From positions 1 through 7,487 of the forward strand of contig JAEZBA010000038.1 of the NCBI GenBank assembly GCA_023430245.1: a DNA stretch of 7,487 bases, given 5' to 3'. The position numbers and the translations under genes are program-made. Source of the DNA: Pseudomonadota bacterium. Lineage in GTDB: Bacteria > Pseudomonadota > Alphaproteobacteria > Rhizobiales > Xanthobacteraceae. Under the pieces are notes generated by a model, which was given only the letters and a program-made list of their open reading frames with translations, did not search any database and was not told where the DNA came from. Positions 1 to 5,142 of the stretch are shown one piece after another (position 1 is the stretch's first letter; the number at the start of each line of letters is the position of its first letter).

Positions 1-310
1 AGGCGAGGGCGTAGGCGTTCGCGCTGCCGGGAGCGATGCCGTAATAGTCCAGCAGCGCTTTCCCGGTGATATGAGGCACCAGGCCCTTCACTTCTCCGGT
101 GCCGAGATTGATCGACGGCTCGCGGAAGTAGACCGGGCGGAGCTGGGCATGAATGTCGGTGATGTGGACCAGCGTGACATTTCCGAGCGGCTCGAAACGC
201 AGCAGGTCGGCCTGCGTCAGCCGCTGCTGGGCGAACGCAGACGTCCAGCCAGCCGGGACGATCGCAGCCGTCGCCGCCGCAAGCTGAATGAAATCGCGCC
301 TGGAAATCAT
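1..310 (-). CDS. soxB: SoxB, N-terminal part (thiosulfohydrolase), runs off left edge
   Basis: SoxB is the periplasmic di-manganese thiosulfohydrolase that releases sulfate from the S-thiosulfonate bound to SoxY. Only the first 103 codons are in the window; the gene continues beyond base 1. The start at 310 is preceded by a GGAAGAGG ribosome site. Residues 3-8 (SRRDFI) form a twin-arginine motif, followed by a hydrophobic stretch and a likely cleavage site after AFA (residues 25-27). The mature part opens with VTLVHITDIHAQLRPVYFRE (residues 45-64), the hallmark N-terminal block of SoxB; Asp52 and His54 are the expected first metal ligands of this metallophosphatase-like fold. The gene lies 91 bases behind soxZ on the same strand, with a strong hairpin in the gap. 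Family assignment is firm; completeness of the rest cannot be seen. Confidence 0.95.
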   Translation of the reverse strand, partial: MISRRDFIQLAAATAAIVPAGWTSAFAQQRLTQADLLRFEPLGNVTLVHITDIHAQLRPVYFREPSINLGTGEVKGLVPHITGKALLDYYGIAPGSANAYALA

Positions 311-356
311 GCACGCCTCTTCCGTTCCCGGCCGGTGCCGGGCGAACCAGACCTTG

Positions 357-383
357 GGTTTCGCGCCGGGCGGGCGCGAAACC
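357..383 (-). other. Perfect 11-bp intercistronic stem-loop between soxZ and soxB
   Basis: Bases 357-367 (ggtttcgcgcc) are the exact reverse complement of 373-383, leaving a 5-base loop. On the leftward mRNA the hairpin starts 18 bases after the soxZ stop. It is not followed by a U tract, so it does not look like a full intrinsic terminator. More likely it protects the soxYZ messenger from 3' exonucleases or attenuates read-through into soxB. Structure is seen in the sequence; role is inferred. Confidence 0.7.
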
Positions 384-401
384 GTTCCCCCGAAAATGCC
401 G

Positions 402-731
402 TCAGAGAACCTTGATCGAGTCTTCGCCGACGATCTTGGAGCCGTCGTCGTCGATCCAGGTCAGCACCACCGGGCCCGATTCCGTCGCCTTGAACTTGAA
501 CTGGATATAGGGGTTGGCGGACACCGCCGGCTCGAAATCCGCGGCGAACACCTCCTTGCCGTTCACCGTGGCGGTGAACTTGTTGAGGATCTTGCGCGGA
601 ATAACCTTGCCGTCGGCGCTCTTGCGCTGGCCGGTTTCCATGACGTGAGAGACGAGCGCCTTCACCTCGACGATGTCGCCTTTCTTGGCTTCCTTCTTGT
701 CGAGCTTGATGCGTGGCTTGGGCGTGGACAT
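402..731 (-). CDS. soxZ: SoxZ, sulfur-carrier complex subunit
   Basis: SoxZ is the partner of SoxY in the periplasmic SoxYZ carrier complex; it has no signal peptide of its own and is co-exported with SoxY. The 109-residue product has the normal family length. It begins MSTPKPRIKL and carries the typical SoxZ blocks EVKALVSHVMETGQRK (about residues 22-37) and NPYIQFKFKA (about 73-82), ending in a beta-rich Ig-like domain. No cysteine is present, as expected. The start at 731 has AGGAG nine bases upstream. It lies 43 bases behind soxY, and soxB follows, so soxYZB is read as one leftward operon. Confidence 0.96.
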   Translation of the reverse strand: MSTPKPRIKLDKKEAKKGDIVEVKALVSHVMETGQRKSADGKVIPRKILNKFTATVNGKEVFAADFEPAVSANPYIQFKFKATESGPVVLTWIDDDGSKIVGEDSIKVL

Positions 732-774
732 TGCAGTCTCCTGAAACGTTGATTCGGCGTCGGTACGTGCGAAC

Positions 775-1233
775 TCAGCCGCCGCAGCCGCCGATCGTGA
801 CCTTCAACTGCTTCTTGGCGGTGTAGAATTGACCGTCCTTGGTCTTGGCGATCGCGACGATGTTCTGCGTGCCTGCCAGACGGATGCGGGTATTGGCTTC
901 GGCAACGCCGCTCGCCGGCGTGAAATGGAACGTCGCGACGCCTGCATTCGGGTTGCCGTCGGCGAGAATGATCACTTCGCTGACATAGTCGGCGTCGGTC
1001 ATCGGGCTGTCGACGGACACGGTAATCGGCACGGTATTTCCGTTCTCGGCGATTTCCGGCAGGTCGAGCTTGACCTTGCCTTCGACCGCGGCTGCGCCGC
1101 CGGTGATCTTCTTCGCCATCTCGTCGAGATTGTTGGCCGCATAGGCCGGCATCATCGATTGTCCGAGAGCGGCCGCTGCGACTGCCGCAGCGCCTGCGAA
1201 CAATGTCTGCCGGCGCGTGATTGCTATCGTCAT
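775..1233 (-). CDS. soxY: SoxY, Tat-exported sulfur-carrier protein
   Basis: SoxY carries the sulfur intermediates of the Sox pathway covalently on a C-terminal cysteine. The product ends in VTIGGCGG, so the carrier cysteine is Cys150 of 152 residues, on the characteristic swinging GGCGG arm. The N terminus has a twin-arginine motif (TRRQTLF, residues 6-12), a long alanine-rich core and a likely cleavage site after AYA (30-32). The mature part, from about residue 36, is the SoxY beta-sandwich. The reading frame is open 48 codons further upstream, but ATG at 1233 is chosen because AGGAGAGG lies just upstream and the Tat signal then sits at the N terminus. It is the first gene of the leftward soxYZB operon, divergent from soxA. 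Confidence 0.96.
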   Translation of the reverse strand: MTIAITRRQTLFAGAAAVAAAALGQSMMPAYAANNLDEMAKKITGGAAAVEGKVKLDLPEIAENGNTVPITVSVDSPMTDADYVSEVIILADGNPNAGVATFHFTPASGVAEANTRIRLAGTQNIVAIAKTKDGQFYTAKKQLKVTIGGCGG

Positions 1234-1576
1234 TTCATCCTCTCCTGAGCGCGTCGCCATCATCTGGGCGATGCGAGGCCGAACTTCAATTGCGGCAGTG
1301 GATTCGCATGACAGGAGCCCGGCAGCAAGCGCGCCGATTGCCTCACGTTTCCTCGCCGTCGTCCGCTTATATAACACGGAACATATTCATTGACTTGAAA
1401 GTGTTTACTGAATTCCCGGATCGCGCGCAACGATTATTCTCCTTCGCACTGCACAAACAGCAAATGCTTCTCATGCGGAAAAATGCATGTAATGGTGACT
1501 GAAACGGCCACTTGATCTTCAAGGTCGAAGCTTCGTACAGCGTTGCGAAGCGCACAACAAAACGGGAGGGAGAGGC
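1234..1576. promoter_or_regulatory. Divergent soxYZB / soxAX control region
   Basis: These 343 bases hold no convincing gene; the part from about 1367 to 1560 is clearly more AT-rich than its flanks. A TATATA/TATAAG box in leftward orientation (1366-1373) is a possible -10 for soxY, though no good -35 is seen at the right spacing. A TTGACT at 1390-1395 lacks a partnered -10 on the rightward strand. A candidate SoxR site lies at 1385-1400. The soxA leader also contains small dyads: CTTGA/TCAAG at 1511-1523, CGAAGCTTCG at 1526-1535, and GCTTCG/CGAAGC at 1530-1551. The soxA ribosome site GGGAGGGAGAGG (1564-1575) is unusually strong and compensates for the GTG start. Confidence 0.6.
1385..1400. 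promoter_or_regulatory. Candidate SoxR operator, site 1 (soxY/soxA region)
   Basis: The sequence ATTCAT-TGAC-TTGAAA is an imperfect dyad (ATTC, eight bases, GAAA). It is one mismatch from the ATTC-N8-GAAT site I recall for SqrR-type ArsR repressors. It overlaps the -35 side of the possible leftward soxY promoter. The same pattern recurs upstream of soxW/soxS and soxR. Pattern seen; binding is inferred. Confidence 0.5.
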
Positions 1577-2404
1577 GTGAGATTCAGCACAGCTATCGCA
1601 GCGGCCATTTGCATCGGCGCGCTATCCGCAATCGGTGTCGCCGTGGCGCAGGACGCCGAGACCGAAAAGGCGATCGAGCGCTATCGCCAGATGCTGAGAG
1701 AGGATCCCTGGAGCAATCCGGGATTGCTGGATTCCGATCGCGGCGAAGCGTTGTGGATAACCGCGCGCGGGCCGAAGAACGTCACCCTCGAACAATGCGA
1801 TCTCGGCAAGGGGCCCGGAATAGTGGAGGGGGCGTTCGCCGAACTGCCGCGCTACTTCAAGGATGCCGACCGGGTCATGGATGCCGAGACCCGCATCCTG
1901 TGGTGCATGGAACAATTGCAGGGCTTCAATGCCGCCGATCTGGTGAAGCGCCCGCATCCGGGCGGCGGTCAGCCGGTGAAGGAACTCGGCGCGATCGCGA
2001 CTTATATTGCTAACCAGTCATCGGGCCAGAAATACACGGCCAAACTCGATCATCCGAAGGAAAAGGAAGTCGTGGCGCTCGGCGAAGACCTGTTCTTCCG
2101 GCGCTCCGGACCGTTCGATTTCTCCTGCGCCACCTGCCATTCCGCTGAAGGCCTGCGCATCCGCCTCCAAGGGCTCCCCTATCTCGCCGATCCCAAAGAG
2201 GCTGCGAAGGTTGTCGGCGAATGGCCGGCCTATCGCGTCTCGTCGACCCACGTGATGACCATGCAGCACCGGCTCTACGACTGCTATTGGCAGATGCGGA
2301 TGCCGCAACTGCAGCTCGGTTCGGACGCGAGCGTCGCGCTTGTGGCCTATCTCACGAAGCAGGCGACGGGTGGCGAGATCGCTGCACCCGGTCTGAAGCG
2401 CTGA
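1577..2404 (+). CDS. soxA: SoxA, mono-haem c-type cytochrome subunit of SoxXA
   Basis: SoxA is the catalytic subunit of the periplasmic SoxXA L-cysteine S-thiosulfotransferase, which joins thiosulfate to SoxY. The 275-residue precursor has a Sec signal peptide with likely cleavage after AVA (22-24). One haem-binding CATCH motif is present at residues 184-188. Cys236 in RLYDCYWQMR is the expected distal, persulfidated haem ligand beside the catalytic Arg and His residues. The N-terminal half has no CxxCH; Cys74 and Cys110 would instead form the disulfide that replaces the second haem in the mono-haem subtype, as known for Starkeya. The GTG start is supported by a strong GGGAGGGAGAGG site. It is followed 18 bases later by soxX, giving the order A-X. 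Confidence 0.95.
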   Translation: MRFSTAIAAAICIGALSAIGVAVAQDAETEKAIERYRQMLREDPWSNPGLLDSDRGEALWITARGPKNVTLEQCDLGKGPGIVEGAFAELPRYFKDADRVMDAETRILWCMEQLQGFNAADLVKRPHPGGGQPVKELGAIATYIANQSSGQKYTAKLDHPKEKEVVALGEDLFFRRSGPFDFSCATCHSAEGLRIRLQGLPYLADPKEAAKVVGEWPAYRVSSTHVMTMQHRLYDCYWQMRMPQLQLGSDASVALVAYLTKQATGGEIAAPGLKR

Positions 2405-2422
2405 ACGGAAGGAGACAGCATC

Positions 2423-3046
2423 ATGAATAAACTTCCGTTCGTTGTTGCCGCCGCTGCCCTGATCGCCGGATCCGCTGCGTTCGCGCAGCAGAAATCGACG
2501 GTGCCGCCTGGCGTTGCCGATGCCGCGATCAAGGCGGCGTTTCCCGGTGCGCCGGAACAATTCGTCCCGCGGCTGTCGCAGGACGAAACCATGAAGCAGT
2601 GCTCCGCGTCGCATAACAATCCCTCGAAGGAGGTCGCGGACGCGATCCAGAAGCGCGAGAAAGCCAGCATCGAATATCCCGCCGACGGCAACTTCATCGG
2701 CGACTGGAAAAAGGGCGAGGCCTTGGCGCAGAACGGTTACGGCATGCGCTTTTCCGACTATCCGCCAGCGCGCGCCAACGGCGGTAATTGCTATGCCTGC
2801 CACCAGATCACGAAGCAGGAGGTCAGCTACGGCACGCTCGGACCGAGCCTTTATCAATACGGCAAGCTGCGTGATTTCAAGGACGCCGAGGTGAAGGCGA
2901 CATACGAGAAAATATATAACTCCCACGCGGCGCTTCCGTGTTCGAATATGCCACGTATCGGCTCGAATAAAGTATTGTCCATCGAGCAGATCAAGGATGC
3001 TGTGGCGCTGCTGATGAGCCCGGACAGTCCGGCCAACAAGGACTGA
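2423..3046 (+). CDS. soxX: SoxX, mono-haem c-type cytochrome subunit of SoxXA
   Basis: SoxX accepts electrons from SoxA and passes them to the respiratory chain. The 207-residue precursor has a Sec signal with cleavage near AFA (19-21). The haem motif CYACH is at residues 123-127 within the SoxX-typical GGNCYACHQ block, and the axial methionine is expected at Met176 in SNMPRIG. The protein is longer than the shortest SoxX forms because of an extension of about 100 residues before the haem domain, containing QCSASHNNP (59-67), where Cys60 could pair with Cys173. The stretch GDWKKGEALAQNGYGMRF (93-110) is a conserved block of this long type. The start has GGAAGGAG upstream and lies 18 bases after soxA, so the two are co-transcribed. 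Confidence 0.93.
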   Translation: MNKLPFVVAAAALIAGSAAFAQQKSTVPPGVADAAIKAAFPGAPEQFVPRLSQDETMKQCSASHNNPSKEVADAIQKREKASIEYPADGNFIGDWKKGEALAQNGYGMRFSDYPPARANGGNCYACHQITKQEVSYGTLGPSLYQYGKLRDFKDAEVKATYEKIYNSHAALPCSNMPRIGSNKVLSIEQIKDAVALLMSPDSPANKD

Positions 3047-3064
3047 TCCGCGCTCCTGAAATTA

Positions 3065-3093
3065 TGGCCCGGCCCGCAAACCGCGCCGGGCCA
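3065..3093 (+). other. 9-bp GC-rich stem-loop between soxX and the DsrE-like gene
   Basis: Bases 3065-3073 (tggcccggc) pair exactly with 3085-3093, with an 11-base loop. No U tract follows, so complete termination is unlikely. It may stabilise the upstream soxAX messenger or lower expression of the next gene. Structure seen; function inferred. Confidence 0.55.
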
Positions 3094-3111
3094 ATCCGCA
3101 TGGAGGCGGTC

Positions 3112-3633
3112 ATGACCTTTGCAAGGACCAGCCGGCGCGGCTTCATCGGCGCGCTGGCCCTGTCGGGTGCTACCATCGGCGCATCACGTGTCGTTGCTGC
3201 ACCCGCCAAGCTCAATCCGAACGACATCAACAAGGATACCGAGTCCGCCTGCCTGTATCACTGCGACTTCGGCGATCCGGCCCGCTTCTCGCAGATGCTG
3301 ACCAACATGAACAATCATCTGTCGGCCTACGAGTTCGACTCGCTGCGCCTGAAGCTGGTGATCGTGGCGCACGGTCCGGGCATCAAGTTCTTCCTGGCCG
3401 ATCGCTCGGGTACGCCGTGGGAGAAGGACCAGATCGACGACGAGATCTACAAGCGCTTCGTCGGCCTTACCAAGTTCGACGTCGAAGCCTATCTCTGCGA
3501 GATCACCTACAAGCGCCAGAATATCGATATGGCGAAGACGCGCGACGGTGAGTATCTGAAATTCGTGCCGTCCGGTGTCGCGACCGTCGGCCAATTGCAG
3601 GGCAAGGGCTTTGCCTATCTGAAGGTGGGTTGA
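3112..3633 (+). CDS. Tat-exported DsrE-family protein in the sox cluster
   Basis: The 173-residue product resembles the DsrE/DsrF-like fold (small sulfur-transfer proteins). It has a beta strand followed by HGPGIKFFL (residues 87-95), a long acidic helix region, and VEAYLCEITYKRQNIDM (124-140), in which Cys129 occupies the place of the conserved active cysteine of this family. Two more cysteines, Cys47 and Cys51 (ACLYHC), lie near the mature N terminus. Unlike the usual cytoplasmic DsrE proteins it starts with a twin-arginine signal (TSRRGFIG, residues 6-13) and a likely cleavage after VVAA (27-30). An in-frame ATG at 3064 exists, but ATG 3112 has GGAGG at 3102-3106 and gives a normal Tat signal. 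It follows soxX by 65 bases on the same strand. A role in holding or handing over periplasmic sulfane sulfur is an inference; the family call is fairly safe. Confidence 0.8.
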   Translation: MTFARTSRRGFIGALALSGATIGASRVVAAPAKLNPNDINKDTESACLYHCDFGDPARFSQMLTNMNNHLSAYEFDSLRLKLVIVAHGPGIKFFLADRSGTPWEKDQIDDEIYKRFVGLTKFDVEAYLCEITYKRQNIDMAKTRDGEYLKFVPSGVATVGQLQGKGFAYLKVG

Positions 3634-3656
3634 GCGCGCAGGAGCGCCATCGCATT

Positions 3657-3725
3657 CGCTCGTTCCCGCGAAAGCGGGGACCCAGAGCCACGCACGCTGG
3701 ATTCCCGCTTTTGCGGGAATGAGCG
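3657..3725. repeat. dRS3/REP-like inverted repeat in convergent gap
   Basis: Bases 3657-3685 and 3697-3725 are inverted copies: 25 of 29 positions pair, three of the four mismatches would be G-U in RNA read rightward, and the loop is 11 bases. Each arm is itself a small palindrome (ttcccgc...gcggg). The right arm core at 3701-3720 is ATTCCC-N8-GGGAAT, the form of the Neisseria dRS3 repeat and of a very common repeat in Bradyrhizobium-type genomes. It lies between two converging genes (3' ends at 3633 and 3737), where it could act as a terminator in both directions. Confidence 0.75.
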
Positions 3726-3736
3726 GAGCTTGGGCC

Positions 3737-4324
3737 CTAGCTATTCGCCTTCAGATAATCCGTGAGGCTGGTGTTCTCGTAAGCCTTGTCGGCCACGAAC
3801 CGGAACATCGCCGCGAACGGCTTCGGCTCCATATAGCCCTGCCAGCGCGCGACCTCGCGGGCCTGTGGCGCCTTCTGCGCCAGGCCGTCGGTCTTATCCG
3901 GAAAAAACTGAAACGTCGGCGTAGCGCGCACGCCGTATTTCCGCGCGAAGTCTTTTTCAGCCAGCCGCTCGCCGTCGAAATCGGTGACCTCGCGCGAACC
4001 GCGGATGTTGAGCTGCAGGAGCTCGAACCTGTCCTTGATGAAAGTCTCGATCGCCGGATCGGCAAGATTGATCTCGTGGATCTTCTTGCAATAGGGACAG
4101 CCCTTCAGCTCCCACATGATCACCAGGCGCTTGTTCTTGTCGGCGGCCTCTTTGACGTCGTCATTCAGGTCGAGCAGGCTCTCCAGGAACCACGGCTTGG
4201 TGTAAAGGCCGTCGTCGTTCAGCTTGAGCGCAGACGCGAAAGCCGGCAGCGGCGCCAACAACGCCGATGCGCCGGCGAGGAGGCTGCGGCGGGACACCGA
4301 CCAGGGGCGGGTTGTTGCATTCAT
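3737..4324 (-). CDS. soxW: SoxW-like exported thioredoxin-fold protein
   Basis: The 195-residue product is a periplasmic thioredoxin-fold protein with the redox motif CPYC at residues 76-79 (LKGCPYCKKIHEIN) and the cis-proline loop RATPTF at 133-138. The N terminus has a twin-arginine-like SRRSLLAG (11-18) and a cleavage site near AFA (28-30). This domain (single-domain, thioredoxin_2/DsbC-like) matches the SoxW-type thioredoxins of sox clusters, which are reduced by SoxV and reactivate Sox proteins; SoxV itself is not in the window. The frame is open upstream to 4453, but ATG 4324 is the only sensible start. It lacks a nearby ribosome site and sits just downstream of a TATAAT box, suggesting a nearly leaderless mRNA. 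It is divergent from soxS and convergent with the DsrE-like gene. The exact sox letter is less certain than the fold. Confidence 0.75.
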   Translation of the reverse strand: MNATTRPWSVSRRSLLAGASALLAPLPAFASALKLNDDGLYTKPWFLESLLDLNDDVKEAADKNKRLVIMWELKGCPYCKKIHEINLADPAIETFIKDRFELLQLNIRGSREVTDFDGERLAEKDFARKYGVRATPTFQFFPDKTDGLAQKAPQAREVARWQGYMEPKPFAAMFRFVADKAYENTSLTDYLKANS

Positions 4325-4334
4325 GATGTTGCAA
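4315..4334. promoter_or_regulatory. Candidate SoxR operator, site 2 (soxW/soxS region)
   Basis: ATTCAT-GATG-TTGCAA occupies 4319-4334 and shares all defined positions with site 1 (ATTCAT, four free bases, TTGnAA). It overlaps the predicted leftward start of soxW and its start codon, a position suited to repression. Two GTTGCA repeats (4314-4319 and 4328-4333) are 14 bases apart here. An odd dyad GGCCA-C-TGGCC follows at 4344-4354 in the soxW promoter spacer. Confidence 0.5.
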
Positions 4335-4362
4335 TTATATGTCGGCCACTGGCCTCCTGCAA
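4334..4362 (-). promoter_or_regulatory. Promoter of the soxW-like gene, nearly leaderless
   Basis: Read leftward, TTGCAG (4362-4357), a 17-base spacer and a perfect TATAAT (4339-4334) form a sigma-70-type promoter. Only nine bases separate the TATAAT from the ATG at 4324, so transcription should start two to four bases before the start codon. This fits the absence of a ribosome site there; the AGGAGG further upstream lies inside the promoter spacer. Confidence 0.6.
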
Positions 4363-4373
4363 AGGGATAGATC

Positions 4374-4715
4374 GTGCGGTTGTCGAAGGCATTCCTTGTC
4401 GTCGTTGCATTGCTGGGCGCAGCGCTCCCTGCCATGTCCGCCGAACTCGTCATGTATCGCCGTGCGGGTTGCCCTTATTGTCTGCAATGGGATCGCGAGA
4501 TCGGACCGGTCTATCCCAAGACCGATATCGGCAAGCAGGTGCCGTTGCGGCAGGTCCATCTCGACCGGGGCAAGGACAGTTCCGTCGAACTGAAAAGCCC
4601 GATCCGGTTCACGCCGACCTTTGTCGTGGTCGAGGACGGCCGGGAGAAGGCCCGCATCGAGGGATATCCGGGCGAATTCTTTTTCTGGGGCGTTTTGGAA
4701 AAGCTTTTGCTCTAG
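4374..4715 (+). CDS. soxS: SoxS-like small periplasmic thioredoxin
   Basis: The 113-residue product is a minimal exported thioredoxin-fold protein. A Sec signal ends near AMSA (20-23), the redox motif CPYC is at residues 33-36 (RAGCPYCLQW), and the cis-proline loop RFTPTF spans 78-83. Size and motif match SoxS of Paracoccus, a periplasmic thiol-disulfide protein that reactivates SoxYZ and keeps it in the reduced state. The GTG start at 4374 has AAGGGA a few bases upstream. It is divergent from the soxW-like gene across 49 bases and is followed 83 bases later by soxR and soxT on the same strand, the usual soxS/soxR neighbourhood. Alternatives among small thioredoxins cannot be excluded on fold alone; context decides. 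Confidence 0.8.
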   Translation: MRLSKAFLVVVALLGAALPAMSAELVMYRRAGCPYCLQWDREIGPVYPKTDIGKQVPLRQVHLDRGKDSSVELKSPIRFTPTFVVVEDGREKARIEGYPGEFFFWGVLEKLLL

Positions 4716-4743
4716 CCGCCGCGCAATTTGAAAGTTCCATCCC

Positions 4744-4780
4744 TTTCAAATAGTTGCAACTTGGCGCATGTATTGTTGCA
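4744..4780. promoter_or_regulatory. Candidate SoxR operator, site 3 (upstream of soxR)
   Basis: TTTCAA-ATAG-TTGCAA (4744-4759) repeats the pattern of sites 1 and 2. It contains a perfect 10-base palindrome AGTTGCAACT (4752-4761). A second GTTGCA lies at 4775-4780, exactly 22 bases on, about two helical turns. The position 19-55 bases before the soxR start suits autoregulation. No convincing -35/-10 pair could be placed with it. Confidence 0.5.
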
Positions 4781-4798
4781 TCCCGATGGAGCGACGAC

Positions 4799-5140
4799 AT
4801 GGCGACCGCGCTGGCCCGCAAGCCGAAAAAACCCGACCTCGACATCGATGACCTGCTGAAGAACGCGCAGGCGGCGAGCGAATTCCTCAAGGCGCTGTCG
4901 CATGAAGCCCGGCTGGTGATCCTGTGCCTCCTGATCGAGGGCGAGAAATCGGTCACCGAGATCGAACAGCTGCTCAATCTGCGGCAGCCGGCGGTATCGC
5001 AGCAACTGGCCCGGCTGCGCGCCGACGACCTGGTGGAGACCCGCCGGGACGGCAAGAACATCTATTATTCGCTGGCGCGGCCCGAAGTCCGGCAGGTGAT
5101 CCAGGCCCTGCATGCCGCGTTTTGCGCTCCGAAGGTGTGA
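4799..5140 (+). CDS. soxR: SoxR, ArsR-family persulfide-responsive repressor
   Basis: The 113-residue product is a winged-helix ArsR-type repressor of the BigR/SqrR/SoxR subgroup. The signature opening FLKALSHEARLVILCLL (29-45) leads to the recognition region TEIEQLLNLRQPAVSQQLARL (53-73) and the wing ETRRDGKNIYYSL (80-92). Cys43 and Cys109 are 66 residues apart, the same spacing as the sensing pair of SqrR and BigR, which form a tetrasulfide when exposed to reactive sulfur and then leave DNA. No metal-binding ELCVCDL motif is present. ATG 4799 is chosen (GGAG upstream); the open frame further upstream would run through the operator. The soxT-like gene starts two bases after its stop, so both are one transcript. 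Confidence 0.93.
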   Translation: MATALARKPKKPDLDIDDLLKNAQAASEFLKALSHEARLVILCLLIEGEKSVTEIEQLLNLRQPAVSQQLARLRADDLVETRRDGKNIYYSLARPEVRQVIQALHAAFCAPKV

Positions 5141-5142
5141 CG

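Noticed and set aside
1234..1377. 48-codon upstream extension of soxY
   Set aside because: It would place the Tat motif about 50 residues inside the protein, and the good ribosome site lies just before ATG 1233.
1390..1418. TTGACT at 1390 as a soxA promoter -35
   Set aside because: No acceptable -10 at 15-19 base spacing; the bases there are GC-rich (ttcccg).
2018..2926. 302-codon minus-strand open frame across soxA and soxX
   Set aside because: No domain recognised, and it lies opposite two genes with haem motifs and good starts.
4325..4453. 43-codon upstream extension of the soxW-like protein
   Set aside because: It would overlap the soxS start and both promoters, and no start within it has a ribosome site; the signal peptide begins after ATG 4324.
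4699..4708. AAAAGCTTTT palindrome at the end of soxS as a terminator
   Set aside because: It lies within the last codons, has no loop, and is followed by GC-rich DNA rather than a T tract.
3719..4753. 344-codon + strand open frame across soxW and soxS
   Set aside because: It runs antisense to the soxW-like gene and out of frame through soxS; both of those have CPYC motifs.
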